Of a stretch of DNA of 64,000 bases, positions 1 through 15,100 are shown piece after piece. Position numbers and translations under genes: made by a program. Each line of letters starts with the position of its first letter. The stretch's first letter is position 1. Source of the DNA: Anisakis pegreffii (Eukaryota; Nematoda; Chromadorea; Rhabditida; Anisakidae); the NCBI GenBank assembly GCA_035041965.1, contig JAPYMA010001155.1, positions 62,001 through 126,000 of the forward strand, written 5' to 3'. Below the pieces are notes generated by a model. The model was not told where the DNA came from and did no database searches. It saw nothing but the letters and a program-made list of their open reading frames with translations.

Positions 1-90
1 TCTAAAAAACCGATTTGTTTATGAGACAATGGCACACGTAGTCATTGAGCAGACAAAAAGCTTTACACAATCTCACATTCTCATTTTCAG

Positions 91-136
91 AAAACGTCTT
101 ACTGTAGCCGAAGCTCTATCGCATCCATGGATAACG
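91..136 (+). CDS. ttn-1: ttn-1-like: last exon of the kinase domain (subdomain XI)
   Basis: This 46 bp exon follows a TTTTCAG acceptor and ends at a GTGAGT donor in phase 0. It encodes KRLTVAEALSHPWIT, the conserved end of a Ser/Thr kinase C-lobe (R-T-A-x-x-A-L-x-H-P-W pattern) of the MLCK/titin-kinase group. The catalytic residues are in earlier exons outside the window, so activity cannot be judged. A 3 kb intron follows. Confidence 0.85.
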
Positions 137-3100
137 GTGAGTCCAATTCGAACATCTTGTTTCGTTCATTCAGATGAAAAGATCATACTTATATTTTGCG
201 CACTATCATCACACAGTTATCATTTTCATCACTCAAAAAATACTGAGCAACTCACTGAATATGTCAAGTGAATAGGCATGGATTTCAAGTAGCATACAAG
301 TAAACAGACAGCATGACCTTTGAGGGTATTATTCGCTCAACAAATCCCTCTGAATATTGTTCAGAAATATGAATATACAAAGTGAACACTAAATAACGAA
401 CTGAATAATATAATAGAACAATATTGGAGAGAGGCGTGAAGCGCATTGAAAGTTTTTGTGTGCAAAAGTGCATGATTGTTTGCTTCATTCAAATCTGGGC
501 GGACAAAATAATGTGTCGCACTCGGCTCAGAGATTACAAGATCGATTTGCATTGCTGAGAAAATTCGGAAAAATGATAATCGAAAAGCAGGAAAAAATAC
601 GCATTATTGGCCGTCGACAACAATTTTAATGTGTCCATAACAATAAGAAATCTCATTGATCAACTCTCCTTTAATATGCTCTTGTGCAAAAACCAATCAT
701 AAAACCAATGGTTTGTTAGGAGGCCTTACAAAAGCTGCCAATTTGCTTCGTCGTGTGTTTCTTGCGAATGTTTTTGTTTTCCCGATGTGCAATAACAAAA
801 TGTTCGCACTGAGTGCAGCTTATTGCATAAAATGTCAATGTTGTTGCTTTGGAATACTTCAACGAATATCTCATGAAGATGTTGCAATTCGATTATTGCG
901 TTCGAAATGTTGTTGCGCTTACGATTGCGCTCAAAAAGTCAAATTCTCAAAATCGAAGTATTCAACTGATCGTAAGCGAATCATCGCAAAAATATGCACT
1001 CGCCAATGAAATTCAATTTCCATAACAACTGCCTATATATTCAAATTATGGTTGTCCGAAACATACTAACTTTGTTTTCCTTCGTCGTTTTCTGCTCCTA
1101 CTAATCCGATCCTTTGAAGGCACCGTTGTTGTCAGCGTTCGAGGATCTCAGTGCGCTCGTGAAGGTTTGCTCTTGTTCTCTAAATGTTTGCTGTTCACTT
1201 GGTGTTCTACAGTGTTTTAATTTCAATTACAACTGACTAATTCAATCATATTGCACTTTCATGGTGTATTATAGTAATATTCACCGAGTTGGTTGCTAAT
1301 AGAGATGCATTTATAATACATTTACATCCGCTAGTAATTGTCTGGAAGTAATTTTCGCTTGCATTCCATGTGTAGATTTTGAGCACGTCCATATTGTCGT
1401 AATAACAGTAGTAGTATTCACTGAGTACAACAACAGAAATGCACAGCTGGCCAAGAATCGCTGCATTCAGCAATGCAAACAAATCAGTGGTCAGAGAAAG
1501 TGCTATTCACACTAAATTTCGGAATTGTTTCTTGACTATCACAGAAGAGACGCTCATGTGAAACCGCACGCTGCTTTACGTGAACTCTTACTAAAGGTTC
1601 ATTGCTTGTGTAGAACTAATGATAATATGTGACTCAATAATTTATGACCTTAACGAATACCGAATGATATTGGCTCGACTCAGTCACGCATTAGGACAAT
1701 ATCGTGTGAACTAAATAGGAAACGGTCAAAAAATGGCTCATCCTGACTTAAAATTAGAGAAGTTATTCAATGAAAATAGCTTAACACAACAGATGAAAAT
1801 AGCTTAACACAGCAACAGAGCATACATAGCAAAAAACCAAGTTGAATTACAATATAATTCTAATTGCAACCAAAAAACAACGTGAGCAATTGAAAGCAAT
1901 TCGAAAAATATTTACATCTTAACCAGCGCCAGTTAAAACCAGGTTATATGGGTATAGGGAATTGGAGCTGAATGATTCTTGAATTGAACCATGTTTCAGT
2001 GAACGGCACATTTTTGGAACTCACAATCATATTCTATGAATTCGTTGTCTCGTCACATTTCTGCTGCTCAAAATTAACAAAAAATTACTCATTGTCAGGA
2101 ATGAATAGTGAAATGATACTATTTCAAGTGGCTTGTTAGTTGACATTGAACACTTTTACCAACAAACAATAGAAAGAATGGTCTAATGAGGTACTCTCTG
2201 AGAAAAGTAATTGAAATCCTGAAACAAATGGTAAGAAAATTAACCTAAGCCTAACGTGATCAGCTGAATGAAGCCTAAATTTGTGAGGAAGAAGCAGGTG
2301 ATCACCTTAGAAGCGTTTGTTTTGCCTGGTTGCCTGGTCTGTAACGCTTAATTAGAAAGGAATTAATGCTGTTAATTAATCGAAAGAAATTGGAAAATGC
2401 ATCTTGACTCTGAATTTTCAATGGGGAGGTGGATCGTTAGTCGACTGATTATCATTGAGCAAGTGCATTTCAGTCTTATCTGCCGAGCACACGACATTTC
2501 AGTATGCATCAGTGAGTGAAACTCTAATAAGACAGAGCAAAAAAAAATTGACGAAAATCAATTGAAAGTGACGCATTTCACGGGCCATTTCGAGGAAAAG
2601 ACTGAATTTTGTTGAAAGAGGTTCGGCGGTACATACGCTATTTTTAAATGATATTCTCAGCACTCCAAATGAGCAACTGCGCAACCGGCATTTCCAATTA
2701 ATTACTAGCAAGAAATTCCTGGCGTGAGTATGAGTAAAAAGTTGAACGTCACTTCGGTTTCGTGCCTATTTGAGCGTGTAATAAAGCAAATCAGCGAATA
2801 AGCCAAGACATAGCTGACTGAATGTTGAGCGTTCAGTGTGAAATTCAGTTGTTAAAGTAGTCATGGAATAACAATCGTATGAGTGAACAACACAGGAAAT
2901 GTGCAGTGTGCATCAGCGCCTGCAGAATGCGTACACAGAAGATCACAATTGTTGAACGAAATACCCTCTTGTGTTATACCTGTAAGCGATCTTGTCTCCA
3001 GAATCACTTCATGAGACTTTATATACGACGGCTCATTTGCGACTCCAAATTCCGGTTGTCGTTCAAGGTTTTGACGTATCATATGATCTGTTGAACGGAT

Positions 3101-6100
3101 TGAGTGAATCAGAAATTTTTCGTTCATATTTGGATGCTGCAGCTTTCTGCAGGAATGCGGGATTTCATGTGCTTTCAGAAAGCACAACCAGAGGTGGAGC
3201 GTTCAAGGATATCGTTGCGGCAGAAGCGTGATTTCTTTGCACGGAAACGTTGGAGTGATGAGCTGGTGCCGATTGGACGACTCGCAAAACGTGGCGCAAT
3301 ATTCAGACGCCTCTCAATGGATGGAGTCTTTGAACGAAGCATTAAATTCGGTATCGTTGCACAGTAATTAAATGCGAATTTCACTTAGAATCTTCGAAAT
3401 AATTTTCAAAACATTCTAATTTTTCGTTTGCGTGCATTCCAGCATCGTTTCGCATGCATATTTTTATCAGTAGTTTAAACCGCGTTCATGAGAACTCATT
3501 TCCGACAGTGCTACTCTTTCCATAATGATACGATGATATGGGATTTGCTTGCGAAGATTCCATACGAACGCACTTGAATTTCAAGTTTCAACAAATGAGT
3601 TGCATAGTTTATTCGAAATTATACATCGTTATTATCGATGGTAGGGTATGTTCCATGCGAAACGCGGAGCAATTCTCGCATGAGCAATTGGAAAAGCGCG
3701 ATACAATGCCTCCCAAAGAAAATCAGATCACTGCCCTCATCAGAGGTCTCATCAATCCAGTAATGACGCACACATAACGATGAGAAGTTATCATCGAAAA
3801 ATTATCAATGACTTTGAAAAGTTATCTTCGAAAATATCAATTATCGTAGTTATATTTTACTCACCAAAAATTTAGAAACTGAATATCTTCACGCAAATGG
3901 GAAAGTTTCAGCGAACAATAATCAGTGCAATTGAGTAGTTCGCAAACATTTAGTATGTTCTCCGAAGTCCTTCCCTGACACAGATGATGATTCGTAATTT
4001 GACTCAATGATGAGACAATGCTTCAAAATTTTCAGATACCGATTATGCACCAACTGTTAAACGTCGTCTTGAAGACATAGTCGCTAATGTCGGCGATTTG
4101 ATAGCCACTCTATCTTGTGAGGTAGACGGTGTACCAACGCCTCGAATAAAATGGTTTCTGGCATTTATTTCAAATGAATTTCTTCCAAGCAGTCCATTTT
4201 TCTCATGCACTTTAAAGCATAATCAGATACACTTCTATTTCAGCATGCACAACGTAGAACGTATCAGAAGAAATTCTATTGTGACATTCTAGTTGTAAGA
4301 TGAAATTAGGAATGCAAGAGAAATAGATATGCATGTAAAACTGAATGAATTGCTCTCGAATCAGCGGCAGCTGGAATAGCAGCTTGCTGCTTACTTCTCA
4401 GTTGTTAACTGCAACAAAAGGAATCGATTTACCAAGCTTGAGTGGCACTTCTAGTTGCGTGTGAACCATATATCCCATAATTCACAATCGAATGAAATAA
4501 CATTCACGTTTACGGATAGTTTTCAGTGACATTACCTATGAGGGGTTCAGTGTTTATGATCTAATGATGATGATCGAAATCCAGTTGACAGTTACTTTAT
4601 ATACCTCATTTATTCCATGCACTAATTCATACTGCTCCTGAACCGATGATATTGTCAGGTTCAAAGACGATGAAGAGCTAAAAATAGCCGCAGAAAAGTA
4701 CACATCATCGTTCAAAAAAGGCGTGGTGGAATTAGACGTGAAGAATATCGAAAAGTCAGATGAAGGTACCTACACCATGCGTGCCACAAATGAAATTGGC
4801 TCAGTGGAAAGTAAAGCGAGTCTTGTCGTTGAGGTGAGCGGTATAAAAAGATCTTGAAATTCTTACAATTACGGGTTTAGCATTGCACAGGTTTTTTGCT
4901 GATCATTCACGTTATGTCACGATTATGCACTAAAAGTAATTGCAGTTAGATGATGCTCATAGTAAATGTTTCGAGGTATATCCATCTTCGTGCAAAATGC
5001 GACTAATAAAAGCACTCAATGAATTGACATCTTTCAAGCAAGTGTATTTCACGTTTCGAATGCGTTCTAGGAAGTTAAAAAGAAGAAGAAAAAGAAGGAT
5101 GATGAGAAGGAACCAGAACGGGAAGAGATTGTCGGTAGTGCGCCCACTTTCCATTATCAATTAACTGATCAAACTGTGAAACTCGGTCATCCGGCTATTT
5201 TAACGGTGACGAGCACGACACTACCCGAACCTGAGGTAGAATGGTTCCACGATACGGCACCTGTTGACATCAACAACCCCAAATACGCATTCCGACATAA
5301 CAAAGGTTTACTCATCGAATTTTAGTTTGTTCCTTGTTGATTTGTCCGCTCTTTGCGGTTCTCAGCATCACATTTATAGTCATTCTTGACTCCACTTTCG
5401 AAAAGCTTAAATGAATCCATATTGAAGTGCATAGAACAATAAGCATCGAAAGCGATCAAAGAAAATTGTTGGCAAGTTGGATTTTCTTTTGGAAGGAGTT
5501 TCCTTGGTAATTCGTAGGATGCAACTCAAGCAGCCTGTTGCATAACATGAACTGAAACCAGCGACTGAGATAGAATCAATAAATAATATGAACCGAAATG
5601 CTTAAGGTCGCTGTGAACTGGAGATTCTTTCTTGTGAAGCCACAGATGATGGCAGTTGGAAAGTGGTTGGAAAGAATGCGTTTGGACGATGCGAAAGCAG
5701 TTGTAAATTGACCGTTGAAATACCGAAAGATATTAAAGCACCTGAATTTATGGTAGGTTCAAGGGGCATCCATTCATGTAGACCATCTGAGCAGCTTTCA
5801 AGCTTAATCTGCCACGCACTGTATGAAATTTTCATCACAAAAATCAACATTCCGAAAATGCTCACCCTCACAGAACGATTGCAACAGCACCCGTATGAAC
5901 TGGAACAAATTGCTACTTTCAGAAACTCCTCAAAGACATTAAATGTACCGAAAGAGAAATGCTTGAATTGGAAACAACGGTTGATGCCAAACCAACGCCT
6001 GAGATTGTGTGGTACCGTGAAAACAAAGAGCTATACGATTGTGATCGATACAAGATCAAATTCGATGATCGTGTATGCTTTATTTCGTTGATATCGCATC

Positions 6101-9100
6101 AAATTTCAAAATGTTTCTTTAGTCGAACGTTGACTTCCTTCCCTTTCTGATGAAGTCTTCTGAAACTTTCTTAGTGCCAATAGCACTGCATATGATAGTG
6201 TCTAAGGCTATTCTAATGTTGCCTCAACAATAGTGAAAAATTATGTCTCACAATGTTTATCCCAATGGATATATTCCTAGAAGCTCTTCGAAGAGATCCA
6301 CCACTGAATGTATAACGCTTTCTTTTTTTGGTTTCTGAGTTAATATTGAGATTATTTTCGTACGATCTATTAGTGGTGTTGTAGCTGTGCTGTTAATCGC
6401 ACTTTTCAAATTTAATGTAATTTTCAGTGTCAAAAGTATTCGTTAACAATCGTAAACGCTTATGCTGAAGACAGTGGCAGCTATCGCTGTGTAGCTACGA
6501 ATCTCGCCGGTTCTGCTGAAACTTCATGCGTAATAAACATCGAAGGTGCTTTCTTAGAGTGTCGAAACTTATCTACAAATAGTTATGATGGTCTCAAATT
6601 GGAATAGTTATTGTCCCCCTACACAATGCATATCTTCAGTATTTAAAAATTGTTACACGGTCACCATTGACGTTCGTTTCAGAGCCAGAAAAACCGTCTG
6701 TGCGACAGCAGATTGATGAAAGTAAAGCGCCACGCTTCGAGATGCCATTAACGAATCGTGAGATTCCAGAAGGTTTTGAGCTGACGCTTGTATGCGCCGT
6801 GACTGGTTAGTGAACGTTCGACAATGATATCTTTTCACCTAGAATCGTTTATATCTGCTCTTCACAATTGCTATCTTCCACCTGAGTTCTTTTCCTGACT
6901 GAAGTACCTTCCATTCATATTCGGAACCTTCTGATGACTCAATTAAAATTTAAGGAACTCCATCTCCAACGGTTACATGGATGCGAAACGGCAAACCAAT
7001 AAAACCAGATGATTGTGAAACCAAGGTCAAATTTTTTATGGCGAATTGTTCATTGCTCCGTTTTCATTACGATCTATAGATCATTGGTTACAGTTGTTGT
7101 TGAGTGTGACAGTACATTTATCCTATTCCAGTGGACCATAAGGTTCACAAAAAGGATTAGTCATTTATCACTGAAATAGAACGGGTTTTTTTTGTAAACC
7201 ACGAACAGTATGCTTGGGTCTGTGCAGAAAAAAGTCATCAAACATTTACAAGTGAGCAATGATTCTATTTTCAGTTCGAGAATGGCGTCTGTACGCTAAT
7301 GCTTTCAACAACCACATCGAAGGATGCTGGCGAATATACATGTCTTGCAGAGAATTGCCATGGCTCAGCCAAATCTACAAGCAACGTGAAGATTCAACGT
7401 GCGTTTCGTTTGCACCAGTCAACTATATCTGAGCATCCATGCCTTTCGATCAGTGCTGTTTATCCAAAACTTCTGTTTAGCATGTGAAATATTGAATCGT
7501 GAAATGGTTATTTGATTTTCACTTTAAGCATCAACCGTCAAGGCAGAATATAATTTTAGCATTTGAATCAGTCAACATCAAACCATCGTTCAAAGAGCAG
7601 CTGATCGACGTGTCAGCAATCGAAGGTTCTGAGATAGCGCTAGAATGTAAAGTGATCGGAACACCAGCCCCACAAATAACATGGTATAAGGATGGCTTGA
7701 AGTTGCTGCTCGAGAACAGAATGTTGCAATATACCGACAGAAAAGGTGCTTTATGGACTCCTAATCGGCTTTTACCAACCTTTCAATTCATTTCCGATGG
7801 CGCTTCATTCAACTACTATGCTCATGAGTTTCAGGTTTGTCGAGGTTGAATATAATGAATGTTGTGTTGAACGATGCGGGTGAATATTCATGTGAAGCGG
7901 TCAATCCACTCGGAAAAGACTTCACGCATTGTAATGTCAACATTGTTGGTAAGTTTCATTTCGTACGAAGTACTCGAAGGTACTCGATCGCGTAAATGGC
8001 TGTGTTTCATAAAGTGTAATATCTGCTTGATATCCACTTGCAATATCTTTTCCAATTTCTTCAATCATACTGAAATGTTTCAAACAGAGCCAATGAAGAT
8101 TAAAACTCTCTGCAAGATTCAAACTCAATCAACTCTCCAAAATTGAAACTACTCGTGATTTCCTGATAGTAATCTGATCTCTAGATATGGGTCAAAGCAA
8201 TATACGCCGTTCGCCAACAAAATCCATTACTCATAGTCCATCACCAGCACGAGTATCACCTCAAAAAGAAGTCCAGAAACCACCTGTCATAACTCGACCG
8301 TTGAATGATGCTACAGTTCCTGAAGGTTCGTTTTTCAGCGATCTTATTAGCACCGCTTTTCAATTTCATTTGTCTGTAGCATTCAGCAAGAGTCAAACAG
8401 GTTCCGACAACAATAATGTGCTCATTCCGTTTGTAGGAAATCGCGAACTACTGGAAGTTGAGGTTGATGGCAATCCGAAGCCATTTGTTGAATGGTATTT
8501 GGATGGCAAATTGGTTGCGGAAAGTCGAACGTTGAGAACGTACTTTGATGGACGTGTCGCCATGTTGAAAATCTATGAGGCACACGAAGTTCATCAAGGA
8601 CAGTATTTGTGTCGTGTTACCAATGACCTGGGAACGGTTGAAACGCGATGCACTGTTATCGTTCAACGTTAGTACATTTTTCAGTGATCAAGAGATACAG
8701 CAGAAGGAGCCCTGTGAAGAGGAATGTTTTTAGTCAAACTTCACCAAAAGTAATCTGGCCAAATTAACTTTTGCACTGCGAGCATTATTAAAGTGAAGCG
8801 GATCGACACATTCATAAGTGATTTCATGAAATTCGGACAAGTTTTCTTTTCAGAACAACCGGGTCAAGACGATCACGTACAAAACATGCCTAAGTTTGTC
8901 AAGAAATTACAAAGCGTTAAAGTGAAAAATGAAGGCGATTCAATTGCACTGACTTGTCAAGTGAGTTCAATTTCTTTGCATCATCCTTTTCGACTGTTTC
9001 CTCTCATTTTTTGTGTGTTTGGCATATGTGAATTCAGGTGCACGGAATGCCTCAACCTGATGTCCAATGGTTATTCAATGGTCGAGCTATTCACGAGGAT

Positions 9101-12100
9101 AGCAGTGCTCGCTCGAGGGCATTTGATGACGGTGTATGTGCACTTGAAATTGCAAATTTAACACCAGAACGTTGTGGTACGTACACGGCAGTCGCACATA
9201 ACATCTACGGCGACGCACATTCAAACGCTGAAGTGTCTCTTATCAATAAAGGTCCGCTTTCAATATCCTAAACGAAACCACCAGAAACAAAGCACATCAC
9301 TTCTGATATTTCATGGAATTTTCCTTTCCTGGTTTCCAATAGTTATCCTGTGCTAAGCTAATTTGATATCGAATTTCAGAACCGGTACATGCTGCTGTCT
9401 CAGCGCCACAGTTCGTTGTTCCGCCCCCGACTGATATCTCAGTAGAACAAGACGGTGTGCTGTGCATCGTCTGTGACATCAGTGGTCGACCAGAACCAGA
9501 AGGTAACGTTCAGCCACTGAATCGCAAGCTGTTTTCCGTTCAACATCTCTCATCATAATAAAATCGCCATTCACAATTTTTATCATTCCCTTGCAGTGAA
9601 ATGGTTCAAAGATGATAAGGAGCTGGATAAGAATAAGCTAACGATCAAAAAAGATGGCATCAGCCATCAAATGATTATTGCAAAGGTGACCGCTGAAGAT
9701 CAGGGAAAATACGCGGTGGTTGCTGAGAATGAAAAGGGCTTAGCCGAGACAACTGTCATGGTCAAAGTTGTGGATAAAAAGTGAGAGTGTTTCCTATGAT
9801 GTTGGAATTCGTACAAGACAATTATTTTTACTGTACAGCTCAGTTTACTGTACCGTAGTGGCAAGTGTTGAAATTGAGAGTGCAACTGAGATCTAAGAAG
9901 GGACCTTAATTTGTTGCTATCCTCAGGAAGAAGTGTTTCAGGCGAGAGGAAGTAGCGAAGCCCTTGAAGAGAAAGATTTCTCCACCGAACGCTCCAAGCG
10001 AAGAGCCATTGTGCACTGAGATCACTACAAATACTCTTATCGTTCGTTGGTGCAAACCAACTGACGATGGAGGTGCAACTACCGAAGAATATAAAGTGGA
10101 ACAGCGAAGGTTTCTTCATTGTTTGTTGACCCTCATTTAGTTGACTCTCTGCACATTGAAATTGTTGTTGTTGTTATGAAAAAGTCATTATTGAAACTTA
10201 TAGACCTGATGAACGTGAATGGTCAGAACTCGGTCATAGTCCAACAACCGAATACAATGTCAAGAATTTACAACCTAACACTGAATATCTCTTCAGAGTG
10301 TCAGCAAAGAATAAGGTATCATATAGAGGAAGCAGCATATTTCTTTGATTTCATTGCTAGTAATTGCGATTGAAAGATAAGCATTTCCAAATTCTCATCG
10401 TCGTGTTCGGGTTAAGGTTGTCGTTGTTGGGCAAATTCCTCGCTCTGTTCTAAAAACTCTTTCGCAAATTTCAGTTCCACTCTGCATTTATTCCTTGAAC
10501 TGCGCGTGTTTCTTCAGTTACCTCCATAAGTATGCATTCAATTTTCGACTCTAGTATAATTAATGGTATGTTAAGGCCGGTTATGGTGACTATGCAACCA
10601 TGTCATCACCAGCCAAGACACTGTCTGCTGGCAGTAAACCACTGTTCAAAAAGGCGTTCGACTCGATCAAGTTCGTCAATGAATCTGAATCATTCGATCT
10701 TCATGCTGTGTACGGTGGTGAACCAGAACCAACAGTGCGTTGGTATCACAATAATAAAGAGATCGTTGAGAAGAGCAATGTAGCAATAACTGCTGGTAAG
10801 AAACGCGGTGAATCAACGCTGACCGTTTCAAACTGCAAGCCTGGTGTTGACGATGGCATTTATTCGTGTCATATCGAAAACGAATCTGGACATGTGGCCG
10901 ATGAAACTGTCGTGAAAATCGCAGCCAAAAAGAAGGTGAAAATATGAATCGCTTTGAACAAATACCTAAACTTTAGCATAAATGCTTGCAGAACATCATT
11001 TTGGTGATGTCTAATCAACTGAGCTGTTTCCTTCTTGAGCTCTCTTCAATGATATTTCTGTAACATCTCATCATGCTCATGATCGTTCAGGTTGCCGAAG
11101 AAGTGGTCGAGGAGGTCACTACACGAAGGCAAACAGGAAGTGCGCCTGAAGTGCTCAAGCAGTTGGCCAATGAGACCACATCAGCCGGGCAGCAATTCGC
11201 ACTTGCATGTCGAGTGATGGCGAATCCGAAAGGACAAGCCGCATGGTTCAAAGATGACGAGAGAATCACGTAAGTTAACGTTTCCATATGTATTCTCATA
11301 AAACGGCGATCGCTTGTGAGCTTCACGGTTCAATTGAATTGCTTTGCTGCAATTGCGAATTTACTTGAGTATGAACGATATTTCAGTGGATCCGGTCGAT
11401 TCGAGATCCAAACTCAAGACGCTGGAATCTATCGATTGGTGTGCCATAATGCAAACATCAACGATTCTGGTACTTATTTATGCGTTGTGACAAACGCTAT
11501 CGGTATTGTGCAGTCATCTTGTGAGGTGTGTTTTTCAGTTAATCATTTTTCCGTTAGTAATACTCTGCAGCTGATATCATCCATCCATATTCTGTAATCT
11601 GTGGAGCGAAAATCTTTCGCCTTGAACCTCTTCAACTGAACATTGAATGGGTTTTCAAGATTGAATCACGATGAAAAATGAGAGTGAACCTTTTTCAACT
11701 TCTCTTTCCTTAAAAATCACATTGTGTTGAACTTTCTGTGAGGTTTTATCTTAAGTAAGATTTTTCATCAACTAAAAATTGCAGGTGACCGTATTTGATC
11801 GTGCACTGCAATCAGCACCGTCGTTCGAAATACCACTGAAAGAGAAAACAGCATTGGCTGGCTCAAACGTCACCATGAAGTGTCGTGTTGTGGGTACTCC
11901 AGATCCGCAGGTAACTCGTTTTATTGATTATCGAATTCTTCTTAATTTTATCGAAAATGTTTATCTGTGCACAGTAAAGATTTAATAGAACGGAACTTTG
12001 ATACTGCCTTCAGAGCATGCTTCTTGAACTGAGAAAAATCAATTTTACAGGCGATTTGGATGAAGGATGGTGAGCGATTGAGCACAAGTCGTCGACTTAA

Positions 12101-15100
12101 GCTTAGTTTTGCTGAAGACGGCTGGTGCTCGTTGGCAATAACCAATTGCAACAGTGCTGACACTGGAGTTTATTTGGTATAAATTATTTTAAAATATGCA
12201 TCCATAGGTGGTAGTCAATGATTACACTTGAAAGTACTTATGAAACCTGTTTTTTAGCCATAAAATCAAAATTACATTTGCTTGGAAAGAAAGTACATTC
12301 ACTTCTGAATGCTTCAACGTGCTCACTTAAAATTTGCAATATTGCAGTGTTCGGCACATAATACACTTGGTGTTGACTGTACACAAGCAATGCTGACAAT
12401 CGCTGAACAAGCTGGCCCAGATTCGCATTTGATAACGGCCGAAGATAAGGAGAAACTCTATCGCAAGCCATACTTCACACGTGCTCCTGCGCCAGTTGTT
12501 GAAACTATCGAAGGATCTAAGGTAAATGCCAATTATGACACTCTAAAATCCACTTTGGTCGCAGCTGATCTACATTGTTCTGAACAATCTGAAGTTCTGA
12601 ACTATTGTTTCACGTAGTATTTATATGACGACATCTGAGGACCGCTTATTGTTCCAATGCTTCTTAAATCAGTGATAGTTTATGTACACTTGGATAGAAT
12701 TGTGGATTGAATCTGAGAAGCTTGCAAGATGATCCACTCATATTGCTGATTTCAGGTTAAACTCGTCAGCCGAGCAGTCGGCGTACCAGGTCCAACGGTT
12801 GTTTGGAAGAAGGATGGAAAAGAGGTAATTTAAACCCTGCAAAATTAAAACCGTTCAGAAAACGATTTACTTATAGAGAATAATCTTTTATCAAGATGCT
12901 TAATAACAGTATTATTACGACATACTTTTTGTTCTGCACATTGAACTAGTTATGATACACTTCAGATATCGAAAAGAACTCGAAATTACGAGATTCGTTT
13001 GACTGGTGAAGGCGAATCTGTGCTCACAATTGATTGTGTTGTCGCTAAGTCAGCGGGTATTTTCACATGTGTCGCGAAGAATGCAGAAGGAGAAGAATCG
13101 GTTGAGACACAATTGATTGTACACAGTGAGTGCATTTGAACTGCCTATATCTCCGGCAACACGACTCCTCAGTTATTTCTATTGAGCACCCATGAATGTT
13201 GAGAATACTCAGGCTCAATCATCCGTAATTTCAGCATTCTCATGAACAACCACTAAAATGTTTCATTTCGATCTGAGGCATCGTTCCTTCCTGTGTTATT
13301 TTAGGATTGAAGTACTTGCAAATGAAATCTACGTTAGTAATCTGCGTTAGTAATTCCTCTGTGTCTCTTCAGCTCATCTACATAAGAAACCAAAAGCAGA
13401 AGCCCCATCATTCACGGTTGATCTTGTTGACAAAGGCGTTGCAGTCGGACATCCGGTTGTGCTGAAATGTGAAGTGCACGGTGTGCCTGAGCCACAACTT
13501 AAGGTACCTATTCTTTCATCAATGATCTGCCATATTTTGTGGTAACAGTACACTCTGAACATGCTAACACTTTGAGGACATTAGGTACTGGGCTTTTTTT
13601 CCCAATGAATTACCATTGATCTTGTGTATTTCAATGCTGATCTATGCAATCCTTTCGTTGAGAACCAAGCAAACACTGTTTCAGTGGTTTTTCGTTGATG
13701 ATTCGCGCAAGATGACTCAACTGAAGACAACCGTTGGATCAGCATGGGTTGAATGTCATAGAGGTGAAGTATCTGAGCTGAAAACAGATTCAGCTGTTAG
13801 CACTCATCAGGGTACTTATCAATGTGTTGCGATCAATGAACACGGCAAAGCGATCTCGCAATGTTATCTTCTCGTCGGAGGTACGCCTACACATGAGCTT
13901 TTCTGGTCGAGTGCCTGAATCTTTAATGGAATCGGATCACCCTCACATTCAAATGATGGTTTTCTGGGCTATTATATGCTGAGGCGACTCGTGTTTGTTT
14001 GATTAACAGTGAAATCATCTTCCAGAGCCTACCGATGAACCAGCTGGACCACCACGTTTCCTGCGATGTCTTCGTGATATTTGGAGTCCATTAGGAAAGG
14101 ATGTGACGTTCGAGATTGAAGTTGGTGGTTATCCATTACCCGAACTGGCCTGGTATCACTTTGATGAGAAAGTTGTTGAGGATAAAGACATTCAGGCAAG
14201 TTGATCCACCTGATGTGCAGCTCGCTCTATTGTATCCCACAACACCTGTAATATCGAAAACTTCTTATTCACCTACTAATAACAAGTCAACCAGTTTTGT
14301 CTTCTGATAGAAATATCACATATAGAATGAACTATATCGGATGAGATGCAGTTTTGAAAGGCCTCATCCAAGCATAACATTTCAGATTACCTATACCTCT
14401 GCGTCTCGATGCGAGTTGAAAATTTCCAACATTGGTTTACGTCATCTCGGAGCGTATTCAGTTGAGGCGTCCAACGTTCACGGTGTACTACGTACAACCG
14501 CATCGTTGAACGTCGGTCAACGTCGCGAAGATACCAAACCACCAGTATTCTTCCAAGGCAGGTTTTTCACTCGTCACATTCCCCAATGTCATTTCGCTTC
14601 TCCATATTTGACCGGAGCATTCATTAACTCGGAACCTCGATGACCGGATAAATCCTCAAATTTTCCTATATCACTCCTGTTCGTGTACTAATTCGATGCT
14701 GCTGGCTACTTCGTCGGCAACTTGCGGCTACAAATGCTCATTTTTGAGGAAATGTTTCAGGACCTGATGACAGCTCATTATCAGTTGTGGCGTCGACGCA
14801 TCTTATTTCCGAGCAAACTGAATATCAGAGTGTAAGTTAGTTGCTTTTGTCAAATCCCATCTAGTTGGTAACTTGACCGAATAATTTCTGAGCTGAATCT
14901 TTTATTTTAAACCAGTTTGTTTCAATGCTGTCGTCAAGAAGTTTTCAAGTATAGCACGTCAAGATGTTTAGATTGAAATTCAAAGGCAATACGTGAAGCA
15001 GGAAAGTAAGAGGAAAGGAGCGGCACCTAAATTCATATTAGGATTGCATGATATAGAACTTCGCGAAGGTGATTCAGCTGCTCTCGCTGGAAAGCTTGCT

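Noticed and set aside
1136..1164. Possible 29 bp exon in the first intron
   Set aside because: Acceptor and donor look fair, but phase 0 entry gives a TGA and the direct 136 to 3179 joint is already in phase.
3780..3845. Imperfect direct repeats with GAAAAGTTATC/TCGAAAA
   Set aside because: Short and degenerate, inside an intron, and not distinguishable from AT-rich chance similarity.
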